The notes under the pieces: generated by a model
Told to the model about the DNA's origin: nothing
The model's input: the letters and a program-made list of their open reading frames with translations, nothing else
Database searches by the model: none
Part shown: positions 1 to 5,100 of the stretch, one piece after another
How the letters are laid out: every line of letters begins with the position of its first letter
How positions within the stretch are numbered: position 1 is the stretch's first letter
NCBI GenBank assembly: GCA_030044345.1
Contig: JASHVY010000028.1
Coordinates: 1 to 5,100 of the forward strand
Direction: 5' to 3'
DNA: 5,100 bases
From: Acetobacteraceae bacterium
GTDB lineage: Bacteria; Pseudomonadota; Alphaproteobacteria; Acetobacterales; Acetobacteraceae
Program-made: the position numbers and the translations under genes

Positions 1-1133
1 CCGGGCACGCCCTGGGCGAGCCAGGCGCCGCGCTCCAGCACCATGGCGAGCTTGCTGCCGGCGCGGCGGGTGGAGAGGATGCCGAGCGGGAGTGCCAGAA
101 CGAGGGTAAGGGCGGCGCCGGCGAGCCCGAGGCCGATCGTCGTCAGGGTCGCGCGAAGGACGGCGCCGGCGGAGACCTCGTCGGGCGTGATCGCGGCCGC
201 GCCGTGGCGCGTCAGCCAGTAGAGGATCATCCCGAGCGGCAGGCCGATCGCGAGCGCGAAGAGGGCGGCGAGGGCAGCGAAGCACGGAAGGCGCCAGGGG
301 CCAAGCCGATAGGGAGCGGTCGGGCGCCGCACCCCGCTTCCGAGCCGGGAATAGCGCACGCGCCGGCGGAGCGCCTGCTCCGCGGCGAGGCAGGCCAAGC
401 AGATGACGAGCAGCACGACCGCGAGCGCCGCCGCCTCGTCGCCGCTGAAGCCCGCCTGGTAGGCGGCGTAGATCTCGGTCGTGAAGGTCCGGAAGCGCAT
501 CAGCGCGAAGGCGCCGAACTCGACGAGCGCGTTGAGCGCGACCAGGAGCGCGCCCCCGAACATGGCCGGAAGCAGCTGCGGCAGCACCACGCGGCGGAAG
601 GAGGCGCCCGCCGAGCAGCCGAGCGAGCGGGCGCTGTCCTCGAGTGCCGGGTCGAGGCCGCGCAGCGCCGCCGCGACCGGCAGATAGACCAGGGGGAAAT
701 AGGAGAGGGCGGTCGCCAGCAAGGCACCCGCGAACCCCTCGAGCTCCGGGCTCAGCGAGACCCAGGCATAGCTCGCGATGAAGGCGGGCACCGCGAAGGG
801 CGCGGCGGCGAGGGCGGAGAAGGCGCGCCGCCCCGGCAGGTCGGTGCGCTCGACGATCACCGCCGCCGCGGTGCCGATCACCATGCCGATGAGCGCGGTC
901 GCGAGTGTCAGCAGCACGGTGTTGGTGAGAAGATCCGCGACCAGCGGGCGGACGAGCAGGGCCAGGATATGATCGAACCCGGCGTCGAGCGCGTCCGCCA
1001 CCGTGATCACGATCGGCACGGCGACGAGAAGGGCCGGAATGGAAGCCGGCGGGATCAGCGCCCGCGGCGGCAGCTCGGCGCGCGGGGCGGCCTCCCCGAG
1101 GGCGTCATTCCCGGTGATGGACCGCCCGCTCAT
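1..1133 (-). CDS. fbpB: Iron(III) ABC transporter inner-membrane permease, FbpB/AfuB/SfuB type (partial, C-terminus beyond left edge)
   Basis: The frame reads open from an ATG at 1133 to the left edge: 377 full codons, no stop. The product is the membrane channel of a ferric-iron importer, passing Fe3+ delivered by the periplasmic binding protein across the inner membrane with energy from an FbpC-type ATPase. Visible parts are a cytoplasmic N-terminal tail (about residues 1-30), a first hydrophobic stretch (about 31-48), several membrane segments (about 70-95, 105-126, 133-158, 190-212, 234-252), and a basic linker (255-282). A second half begins with hydrophobic stretches at about 283-306 and 327-352. 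The ABC permease EAA loop is at about 162-190, with the ARSLG core and VVLPQLLP end. The segment after it (FGAFALMRFRTFTTEIY, about 206-222) is typical of this family. Such permeases are usually 500-550 residues with two half-domains, so roughly the last third, including the second EAA loop, is missing. The start lies 4 bases after the fbpA stop, with little room for its own ribosome site, so translational coupling is likely. Related thiamine or putrescine permeases are less likely given the neighbour. Confidence 0.93.
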   Translation of the reverse strand, partial: MSGRSITGNDALGEAAPRAELPPRALIPPASIPALLVAVPIVITVADALDAGFDHILALLVRPLVADLLTNTVLLTLATALIGMVIGTAAAVIVERTDLPGRRAFSALAAAPFAVPAFIASYAWVSLSPELEGFAGALLATALSYFPLVYLPVAAALRGLDPALEDSARSLGCSAGASFRRVVLPQLLPAMFGGALLVALNALVEFGAFALMRFRTFTTEIYAAYQAGFSGDEAAALAVVLLVICLACLAAEQALRRRVRYSRLGSGVRRPTAPYRLGPWRLPCFAALAALFALAIGLPLGMILYWLTRHGAAAITPDEVSAGAVLRATLTTIGLGLAGAALTLVLALPLGILSTRRAGSKLAMVLERGAWLAQGVP

Positions 1134-1137
1134 CGCC

Positions 1138-2208
1138 TCAGATGAGACCCGCTTCCTGGAGAAGCTTGGCCGACTCCTGGTCATCGCCGAGCTCGGTGGG
1201 CGCGATCGCCGGCGGATGAAGATCGGCGTAAGGCGTCAGCATCGCGTTGGGGGCCACGCCGGCGGCCAGCGGGTATTCGTAATCGACGCTGCTCTTTCCC
1301 AGCATTTCCTGCGCTGTCTTGCTCACGAGAAAGGCGAGGAAGCGCTGCGCCGCCTCCTGGTGCCGCGACGAGGCGAGCATCGCGGCGCCGGAGATGTTGA
1401 TCAGATTGCCGACATCGCCAGGCGTGAAACGGGCGATCCTGCTATGCGTCTTGTCCGCGCCGAGCTCGGTGGCCAGCCGCGCCCAATAATAGTTGTTGAT
1501 GATGCCGGTCGCGACGCTGCCGCGATTGACCGCGGCAACCACGCCCTCGTCATCGTCATAGATTTTCGCATTGGCGCGCAGCCCTTTCAGCCAGGCCAGC
1601 GCCTTCGTCTCGCCCTCCGCATGGATCACCGCGCCGACCAGCGGCAGGAAGTCCGAATCGCTCGGTGCGATCGCGACCTTGCCCTTCCAGGCGGGCAAAG
1701 AGAGGTCGAGGAGCGAGTGCGGCAGGTCCTGCTCCTGGATCAGGGAGGGATTCCAGGCCAGCACATTCTGCCGGGCGAGCACGCCGAGCCAGAGACCGTC
1801 TGCGCCGTTATCCTGCTCTGGAACCAGGGCGAGGGTCGCCGGCGCAACGGGAGCCAGCAAATGATGCTCCGCCAGCAGGACGAGCTCGGGCGAATTCTCG
1901 ACGAAGACGACATCGGCCGGGGAGGATTTGCCCTCGCGGAGGATCTGGTTGGCAATATCGGGCCCTTCGCCGGAATGGACGCGGACCGGGATGCCAGTTT
2001 CCTTGGTGAATTCGTCCGTCAGCATCTGCACGACCTGGGGATGCTGCCCCGAATAGAGTGTCAGGGTCTCCGTCCCCTGGGCCGCGGCAGGCCGGGCCTG
2101 GAGGAGGCCGGCCGCGATCAGCGCGATGGCGGCGAGATGACGGAGAAGGAAGGCGCGATCAAGCCGGAAGGGCGACACAGGAAAGGACGACGGGGGGAAG
2201 GGCGGCAT
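1138..2208 (-). CDS. fbpA: Periplasmic ferric-iron-binding protein of an Fe3+ ABC importer (FbpA/FutA/AfuA type)
   Basis: A 356-residue solute-binding protein that captures Fe3+ in the periplasm for the FbpB permease encoded next to it. Residues about 19-43 form a signal peptide (hydrophobic LAAIALIAAGLL, then ARPAAA) with likely cleavage near 43/44. The mature part opens with LTLYSGQH. Comparison with Haemophilus FbpA (His9, Glu57, Tyr195, Tyr196) puts the iron ligands at His56 (YSGQH), Glu104 (VFVEN), and Tyr240 and Tyr241 (NNYYW), so the site looks complete. Other family signatures are the VRVHSGEGPDI stretch (76-85), PAWKGKVAIAPSDSDF (172-187) and VDYEYPL (308-314). The length is normal for the family. 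I chose the ATG at 2208 because GAGAGG stands six bases upstream and the n-region is then reasonable. An in-frame TTG at 2253 would add 15 residues and read through a GC palindrome, so it is less likely. The gene ends 4 bases before fbpB in the same operon. A Fur-like box upstream suggests iron repression. Confidence 0.95.
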   Translation of the reverse strand: MPPFPPSSFPVSPFRLDRAFLLRHLAAIALIAAGLLQARPAAAQGTETLTLYSGQHPQVVQMLTDEFTKETGIPVRVHSGEGPDIANQILREGKSSPADVVFVENSPELVLLAEHHLLAPVAPATLALVPEQDNGADGLWLGVLARQNVLAWNPSLIQEQDLPHSLLDLSLPAWKGKVAIAPSDSDFLPLVGAVIHAEGETKALAWLKGLRANAKIYDDDEGVVAAVNRGSVATGIINNYYWARLATELGADKTHSRIARFTPGDVGNLINISGAAMLASSRHQEAAQRFLAFLVSKTAQEMLGKSSVDYEYPLAAGVAPNAMLTPYADLHPPAIAPTELGDDQESAKLLQEAGLI

Positions 2209-2214
2209 GGGGGG

Positions 2215-2220
2215 CCTCTC
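2215..2220 (-). promoter_or_regulatory. Ribosome binding site of the ferric-binding protein gene
   Basis: GAGAGG on the minus strand, separated from the ATG at 2208 by a run of six C. It is preceded by AAAA, which should leave it accessible. This site decides the start: nothing comparable precedes the alternative TTG at 2253. Confidence 0.7.
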
Positions 2221-2227
2221 TTTTGCT

Positions 2228-2243
2228 CCGCCCGGCCGGGCGG
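2228..2243. repeat. Perfect 16-base GC palindrome in the fbpA leader
   Basis: CCGCCCGG followed directly by its reverse complement CCGGGCGG. In the fbpA transcript it can fold as a six-pair all-GC stem with a GGCC tetraloop, ending seven bases before the GAGAGG ribosome site and downstream of the Fur-like box. No T run follows it on either strand, so it is not an intrinsic terminator. It could stabilise the 5' end or affect ribosome access, or be a chance product of high GC. Confidence 0.45.
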
Positions 2244-2249
2244 GGAAAC

Positions 2250-2268
2250 GCAAATGATAGTCGTTCTC
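2250..2268 (-). promoter_or_regulatory. Fur-box-like operator upstream of the iron operon
   Basis: On the plus strand this matches the classical 19-base Fur consensus GATAATGATAATCATTATC at 14 of 19 positions. Read on the minus strand, the overlapping 15 bases at 2255-2269, TGAGAACGACTATCA, match the 7-1-7 form TGATAATGATTATCA at 12 of 15. It is AT-rich within a very GC-rich region and lies about 40-60 bases upstream of the ATG of a ferric-binding protein, where an iron repressor is expected. Seen: the match and its place. Inferred: binding by Fur. Many rhizobial Alphaproteobacteria use RirA or Irr instead; I did not see an Irr-type box (TTTAGAA-N3-TTCTAAA). Confidence 0.6.
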
Positions 2269-2283
2269 AAGTCGTAGGGAGGC

Positions 2284-2312
2284 CGTCTATCGGATGCTTC
2301 CCGGGTTGTCAA
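2284..2312 (-). promoter_or_regulatory. Candidate promoter of the iron operon
   Basis: A perfect -35 hexamer TTGACA (2312 down to 2307) is followed after 17 bases by a weak -10, TAGACG (2289-2284). GATAGA at a 15-base spacing is an alternative. Transcription would start near 2277, placing the Fur-like box at about +9 to +27, where bound repressor would block. The -35 also lies in a direct repeat: TTTGAC recurs 14 bases further upstream. The -10 is poor, so the assignment is tentative. Confidence 0.3.
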
Positions 2313-2372
2313 ACCTCTCTCGTCAAATCTGAGGAGAAGGAAGGAAGCGCGGGTGGCGGGAGGTGCCAGCCA

Positions 2373-2401
2373 TTGCCACGCTGAGCGGGGCGGATGATAC
2401 T
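2373..2401 (+). promoter_or_regulatory. Candidate promoter of the peptide-family transporter operon
   Basis: TTGCCA (2373-2378, five of six to the sigma-70 -35), an exact 17-base spacer, then GATACT (2396-2401, four of six to the -10). Transcription would begin near 2408, giving a leader of about 114 bases before the ATG at 2522. This is the best plus-strand promoter match I found in the intergenic region. It rests on pattern matching alone. Confidence 0.4.
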
Positions 2402-2408
2402 CATTCGA
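2390..2408 (+). promoter_or_regulatory. Weak Fur-like element overlapping the plus-strand -10
   Basis: The core ATGATACTCATT (2394-2405) differs from the Fur core ATGATAATCATT at one base, but over the full 19-base consensus the match is only 12 of 19 because the flanks are GC-rich. It covers the -10 GATACT of the candidate promoter, the position expected for a repressor. Inferred only; the match is weaker than that at 2250-2268. Confidence 0.3.
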
Positions 2409-2521
2409 TCCGTTTGCCGATTTCGAAGGGCCGGCATTGGCGATAAGGCGCTTGGCGTGAGGGTACCGGTTCCTGGCCCTGGCAAGGATGGCGGCGGGCA
2501 TCGCGCTCGGCATGCGAACGG

Positions 2522-3373
2522 ATGAGCGGGGCCTGGTCCAGGATCCTTCGCGACAAGGCGGCGCTCTTCGGGCTTGCCGTCATCGTCGTCGTCGGCTGTG
2601 CTGCGCTCTTTGCGCCTTTCGTTTCGCCTTTCAATCCCGACAGGCAATTCGCGAACGGCCTCACGCTCGAGGGCGCGCCACGCCCGCCGGATGCCATCTA
2701 TTGGTTCGGAACCGATCTGCTCGGCCGCGATCTCCTTTCGCGGCTGATCTGGGGCGCGCGCGCCTCGATGATCATCGGGCTCGTCGCCAATCTCGCCGCG
2801 GTCATCATCGGCACCACGCTCGGCGCGTCTGCGGGCTTCCTCGGCGGCCGGGTCGGCACGGTCATCATGCGTTTCACCGACCTGATGATGGCCTTCCCGG
2901 CCTTGCTGCTCGCGATCGCGCTCGCCGCGATCCTTCGCCCGAGCCTCTGGATCGTGGCGCTCGTCATTGCGCTCGTGAACTGGGTGCAGATCGCCCGCGT
3001 CATCTATACCGAGACGCGGGCGCTCGCCACGCGCGAATTCGTGGAGGCGGTGCGCGCGCTCGGCGCAAGCCGCTGGCGCATCCTCACCCGGCACGTGCTG
3101 CCGCATCTCGTGCCCACGATTCTCGTCTGGGGCACGCTCGGCATCTCCTCGACCGTGCTGCTCGAGGCCACGCTCTCCTTTCTCGGCGTCGGCGTGCAGC
3201 CGCCGACACCGTCCTGGGGCGGGATCATCTTCCAGAGTCAGTCCTATTTCATGGTGGCGCCCTGGCTCGTGCTCTTTCCCGGCCTGGCGATCATCCTGCT
3301 CGCCCTTTCCTTCAACCTGGTGGGTGATGCGCTGCGCGACGCGCTCGACCCGACGCAGCGCGGAATCGGCTGA
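2522..3373 (+). CDS. Peptide/nickel-type ABC transporter permease, DppC family
   Basis: A 283-residue inner-membrane permease of the DppC/OppC/NikC/GsiD class, pairing with the DppB-type permease encoded next to form the channel of a family-5 importer. After a short cytoplasmic start there is a first membrane helix (about 13-34), then the periplasmic family motif FGTDLLGRDLLSRLIWGAR (62-80). Further helices lie at about 81-105, 121-138, 141-160, 198-218 and 246-268. The EAA loop that contacts the ATPase is at about 172-197 (EFVEAVRALGASRWRI, then HVLPHL). The TLSFLGVGVQPPTPSWG stretch (217-233) and the LRDALDP end (271-277) are also hallmarks. Length is normal. The ATG at 2522 is the only ATG, GTG or TTG in frame after a stop at 2444, although no strong ribosome site precedes it (only GAACGG, too close). 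The substrate cannot be read from a permease. It shares one base with the next gene. Confidence 0.95.
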   Translation: MSGAWSRILRDKAALFGLAVIVVVGCAALFAPFVSPFNPDRQFANGLTLEGAPRPPDAIYWFGTDLLGRDLLSRLIWGARASMIIGLVANLAAVIIGTTLGASAGFLGGRVGTVIMRFTDLMMAFPALLLAIALAAILRPSLWIVALVIALVNWVQIARVIYTETRALATREFVEAVRALGASRWRILTRHVLPHLVPTILVWGTLGISSTVLLEATLSFLGVGVQPPTPSWGGIIFQSQSYFMVAPWLVLFPGLAIILLALSFNLVGDALRDALDPTQRGIG

Positions 3374-4293
3374 TGCTGCGCTTCCTTGCCCGCCGTGTCG
3401 CCCAGGCCGCCCTGGTCGTGCTCGGCATCACGCTCGTGACCTTCCTGATTTCCTTCGCCGTCCCTGCCGATCCCGCACGGATGATCGCCGGGCGCAGCGC
3501 CTCGGCCGATACGGTTGCCTCCATCCGCCATCAGCTCGGCCTCGATCAGCCGCTGCCGGTGCAGTATCTGCGCTATCTCGGCCATCTCGCCGAGGGCGAT
3601 CTCGGCCGCTCCTATGTGCAGCGGACCAATGTCGCCGGGCTGGTCGAAAGCCGGCTTCCGGCAACCCTGCAACTGATGGCCGGCGCCATCTTCTTCGAGC
3701 TTTTGCTCGGGCTTCCGGCCGGCGCCTTCAGCGCCTCCCGCCGCGGCACGCGCGCCGACAAGGGAACGATGGTGCTGAGCTTCATCGGCGTCTCGGCACC
3801 GCAATTCGTCGTCGGGCTCCTGCTGCTCTATCTCTTCGGCTATCTGTTCGATCTCTTTCCCCTCGGCGGCTATGGGGGGCTCGCGCATCTTTTCCTGCCC
3901 GCGCTCACGCTCGGCATCGGCGGTGGCGGCTGGTACGCGCGCCAGAGCCGCTCCAGCATGATCGATGCGCTCAGGCAGGATTACGTGCGCACCGCGCGCG
4001 CCAAGGGCGCGGGGGAATGGCGGGTCATTCTGCTGCATGCCGGGCGCAACGCGATCCTGCCCGTCGTCGCGATGATCGGCCTCGATATCGGCAATTTCAT
4101 GCAGGGCGTCGTCGTCGTCGAAGCGGTCTTCGGCTGGCCCGGCATCGGCCAGCTCGCCTGGCAGGCGATTCAGGAGCTGGATATTCCGGTGATCATGGGC
4201 GTCACGATCGTCGCGGCGGTGGCGATCGTGCTCGGCAATCTGCTGGCGGATATCATCACAGGCACGCTCGATCCGCGGATCCGCGTGCGCTGA
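3373..4293 (+). CDS. Peptide/nickel-type ABC transporter permease, DppB family
   Basis: A 306-residue inner-membrane partner of the preceding DppC-type permease. The N-terminal helix and its continuation (about 9-30, VVLGITLVTFLISFAVP) lead into PADPARMIAG (31-40). The family periplasmic motif LGLDQPLPVQYLRYL (55-69), then GDLGRSY (75-81), follows. Helices lie at about 98-120, 135-160 and 172-186. The EAA loop is at about 203-231 (YVRTARAKGAGEWRVI to ILPVV). The GVVVVEAVFGWPGIGQL signature is at 245-261, a last helix at 272-296, and the usual LDPRIR end at 299-304. A GGGG run at 183-186 in the loop before WYARQSRSSM is a small oddity. The start ATG shares its A with the upstream TGA stop, so the two are translationally coupled; only a weak GGAA precedes it. 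Gene order C then B is reversed from the common B then C. The substrate is not determined. Confidence 0.95.
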   Translation: MLRFLARRVAQAALVVLGITLVTFLISFAVPADPARMIAGRSASADTVASIRHQLGLDQPLPVQYLRYLGHLAEGDLGRSYVQRTNVAGLVESRLPATLQLMAGAIFFELLLGLPAGAFSASRRGTRADKGTMVLSFIGVSAPQFVVGLLLLYLFGYLFDLFPLGGYGGLAHLFLPALTLGIGGGGWYARQSRSSMIDALRQDYVRTARAKGAGEWRVILLHAGRNAILPVVAMIGLDIGNFMQGVVVVEAVFGWPGIGQLAWQAIQELDIPVIMGVTIVAAVAIVLGNLLADIITGTLDPRIRVR

Positions 4294-4408
4294 GGCAAGG
4301 GAAAGGAGAGAAGCGGACACCAGGGAGAAACACCGCGGGGAACCGACAGGGAAGCGATACGAACAGACACGTCGAGACCACTCACTCCGAAGCGAGGAAC
4401 AGCGAACC
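4294..4408 (+). other. Purine-rich spacer between the DppB-type permease and binding-protein genes
   Basis: A 115-base gap containing no ATG or GTG on the plus strand, no hairpin followed by a T run, and several AGGGA/AAGGA-type stretches. The following gene is in the same direction, so it is probably transcribed through. The unpaired, purine-rich leader plus a separate ribosome site may allow the binding protein to be made at a higher level than the permeases. Confidence 0.5.
4394..4399 (+). promoter_or_regulatory. Ribosome binding site of the binding-protein gene
   Basis: GAGGAA, nine bases before the ATG at 4409. It is clearly stronger than the sites before the two permease genes and supports this start. 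Confidence 0.65.
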
Positions 4409-5100
4409 ATGAACGAAGATCTGAGGAACCGACCGATCCACCGACCAATCTACCGGCGGGGCCTGCTCGGCACGGCGGCCTCCGCCTCCATGCTCGCCGC
4501 CGCCGGGCGCCTTTCCGGCTTCGGCCCGGCCACTTCCCGCGCCGCTGCGGTCGGCGGCGGAAATGTCCTGGTCACCTTCCAGTCCGACGTCGCGACGCTC
4601 GATCCGGCGATCGGGTATGACTGGCAGAACTGGTCGATGATCAAGAGCCTGTTCAACGGCCTGATGGGCTACAAGCCCGGCACGACAGAGCTCATTCCCG
4701 ATCTCGCGGAAAGCTTCACCGTCTCTTCGGACGGCAAGACCTATACCTTCACGCTGCGCGAGGGCGTGAAGTTCCACAATGGCCGCGTGCTCACGGCGGA
4801 GGATGTCCGCTACTCGATCGCGCGCACCATCGATCCCAAGACCCAGAGCCCCGGGCAGAGCTTCTTCAGCGCGATCGAAGGCTATGACCAGGCCTCCGCC
4901 GGCAAGGGGCCGCTCACGGGCGTGCGCGCGGCCGATCCGAAAACCGTCGTGGTGCAGCTCGCCGAGCTCGATGCCGCCATCCTGCACAAGCTCGCGCTCA
5001 ACTTCGCCTTCGCGGTGCCGAAGGAAGCGGTGGACAAGTACGGCAAGGATTTCGGCAAGAACCCGGTCGGCACCGGCGCTTTCCTGATGAAGGAATGGGT
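4409..5100 (+). CDS. Family-5 extracellular solute-binding protein of a peptide/nickel-type ABC importer, DppA/OppA-like (partial, C-terminus beyond right edge)
   Basis: The first 230 residues of a protein that normally runs to about 500-540. It should capture the ligand in the periplasm and hand it to the DppB/DppC-type permeases encoded just upstream. The N-terminus has YRRGLLG (15-21) followed by an alanine-rich hydrophobic stretch and a small-residue region ending near ATSRAAA (41-47). This looks like a twin-arginine (Tat) signal, though an ordinary Sec signal is possible. The mature part shows the family signature: LDPAIGYD (64-71), LFNGLMGY (81-88), LIPDLAESF (95-103), and the block from DGKTYTFTLREGVKFHNG (108-125) into LTAEDVRYSI. 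NPVGTGAF (218-225) is another conserved point. The ligand could be a peptide, glutathione, nickel, haem or another small compound; the pocket residues lie mostly outside the window. A GAGGAA site nine bases upstream supports the ATG at 4409. Confidence 0.93.
   Translation, partial: MNEDLRNRPIHRPIYRRGLLGTAASASMLAAAGRLSGFGPATSRAAAVGGGNVLVTFQSDVATLDPAIGYDWQNWSMIKSLFNGLMGYKPGTTELIPDLAESFTVSSDGKTYTFTLREGVKFHNGRVLTAEDVRYSIARTIDPKTQSPGQSFFSAIEGYDQASAGKGPLTGVRAADPKTVVVQLAELDAAILHKLALNFAFAVPKEAVDKYGKDFGKNPVGTGAFLMKEW

Larger units (their letters stand above)
2209..2521. other. Divergent control region between the iron and peptide-family operons
   Basis: These 313 bases separate two divergent starts. 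From left to right they hold the fbpA ribosome site, a GC palindrome, a Fur-like box, a candidate minus-strand promoter, a candidate plus-strand promoter with an overlapping second Fur-like element, and a leader of about 114 bases for the peptide-family operon. No convincing protein gene, RNA gene or terminator is visible. The only small frame worth noting (2394 or 2457 to 2525, plus) has weak initiation signals and is treated as a finding. Confidence 0.75.

Noticed and set aside
2209..2253. Upstream TTG start at 2253 for the ferric-binding protein
   Set aside because: It would extend the signal peptide with a Pro/Gly/Arg-rich stretch and encode the palindrome and ribosome site. The ATG at 2208 has a well-placed GAGAGG.
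204..2277. Long plus-strand open frames (204-1145 and 1003-2277) opposite the iron operon
   Set aside because: Their products are low-complexity, rich in Arg, Glu, Gly and His, without recognisable domains. The minus strand here encodes clear FbpB and FbpA proteins. Such frames are expected opposite GC-rich genes.
2309..3106. 265-codon minus-strand frame covering the intergenic region and the DppC-type gene
   Set aside because: Charged, low-complexity product with no domain. It is antisense to a real gene and would run across the divergent promoters.
2488..3327. Plus-strand frame from ATG 2488 overlapping the DppC-type gene
   Set aside because: The product is Arg/Ala/His-rich with no membrane segments, while the frame from 2522 gives a complete DppC-family protein.
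4294..4408. Terminator or small RNA between the DppB-type and binding-protein genes
   Set aside because: No GC stem followed by a T run and no strong promoter motif; the spacer is purine-rich and largely unstructured by eye.
3244..4410. 388-codon minus-strand open frame opposite the DppB-type permease
   Set aside because: It is rich in Asp, Glu, Arg and His with no family signature, and is antisense to a well-supported permease. It is a codon-bias shadow.
3324..4412. Long plus-strand alternate frame over the DppB-type gene
   Set aside because: Arg/Ala/Pro-rich product without membrane segments; an out-of-frame shadow of the permease.
4382..4987. 201-codon minus-strand frame opposite the binding-protein gene
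   Set aside because: No recognisable domain, and the plus strand carries the family-5 binding-protein signature with a good ribosome site.
1..5100. CRISPR array, tRNA or rRNA gene, insertion sequence or phage element
   Set aside because: No spaced repeats, no recognisable tRNA or rRNA sequence, no transposase and no flanking inverted repeats. The window is almost entirely transporter genes of uniform composition.

Overview
The window comes from a GC-rich bacterial chromosome. Codon third positions are overwhelmingly G or C, genes are tightly packed, and the ABC-transporter proteins read like those of Alphaproteobacteria, perhaps Hyphomicrobiales/Rhizobiales or a relative. That placement is an inference from style and composition; no marker gene is present.

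The layout is two divergent ABC-importer operons around a 313-base control region. On the minus strand (1-2208) lies an iron(III) importer of the FbpABC/AfuABC/FutABC type. A periplasmic ferric-binding protein (1138-2208) carries all four expected iron ligands. Four bases later comes the long, duplicated-type inner-membrane permease (start at 1133), which runs off the left edge. The ATPase (fbpC) is not in the window and may lie beyond the left edge.

On the plus strand (2522-5100) lies an importer of the peptide/nickel/oligopeptide family (Dpp/Opp/Nik/Gsi). Its order is DppC-type permease, DppB-type permease (sharing one base with the first), a 115-base spacer, and a family-5 solute-binding protein that runs off the right edge. 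Permeases precede the binding protein and C precedes B, the reverse of the textbook dppABCDF order. No ATPase is visible in this operon either.

The region between the operons (2209-2521) carries a good Fur-box-like palindrome (14 of 19 bases match the classical consensus) just upstream of the ferric-binding gene. A weaker Fur-like element (12 of 19) overlaps the -10 of the best promoter candidate for the peptide-family operon. If both are real, the two importers are co-repressed by iron, and the peptide-family system could import an iron-related ligand such as a siderophore, haem or chelate. That is a hypothesis, not something the sequence proves. A perfect 16-base GC palindrome also sits in the leader of the ferric-binding gene.

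Overall these are recognisable transporter families. The only unusual signal is the shared control region and the gene order. I do not see an undescribed biological system here.
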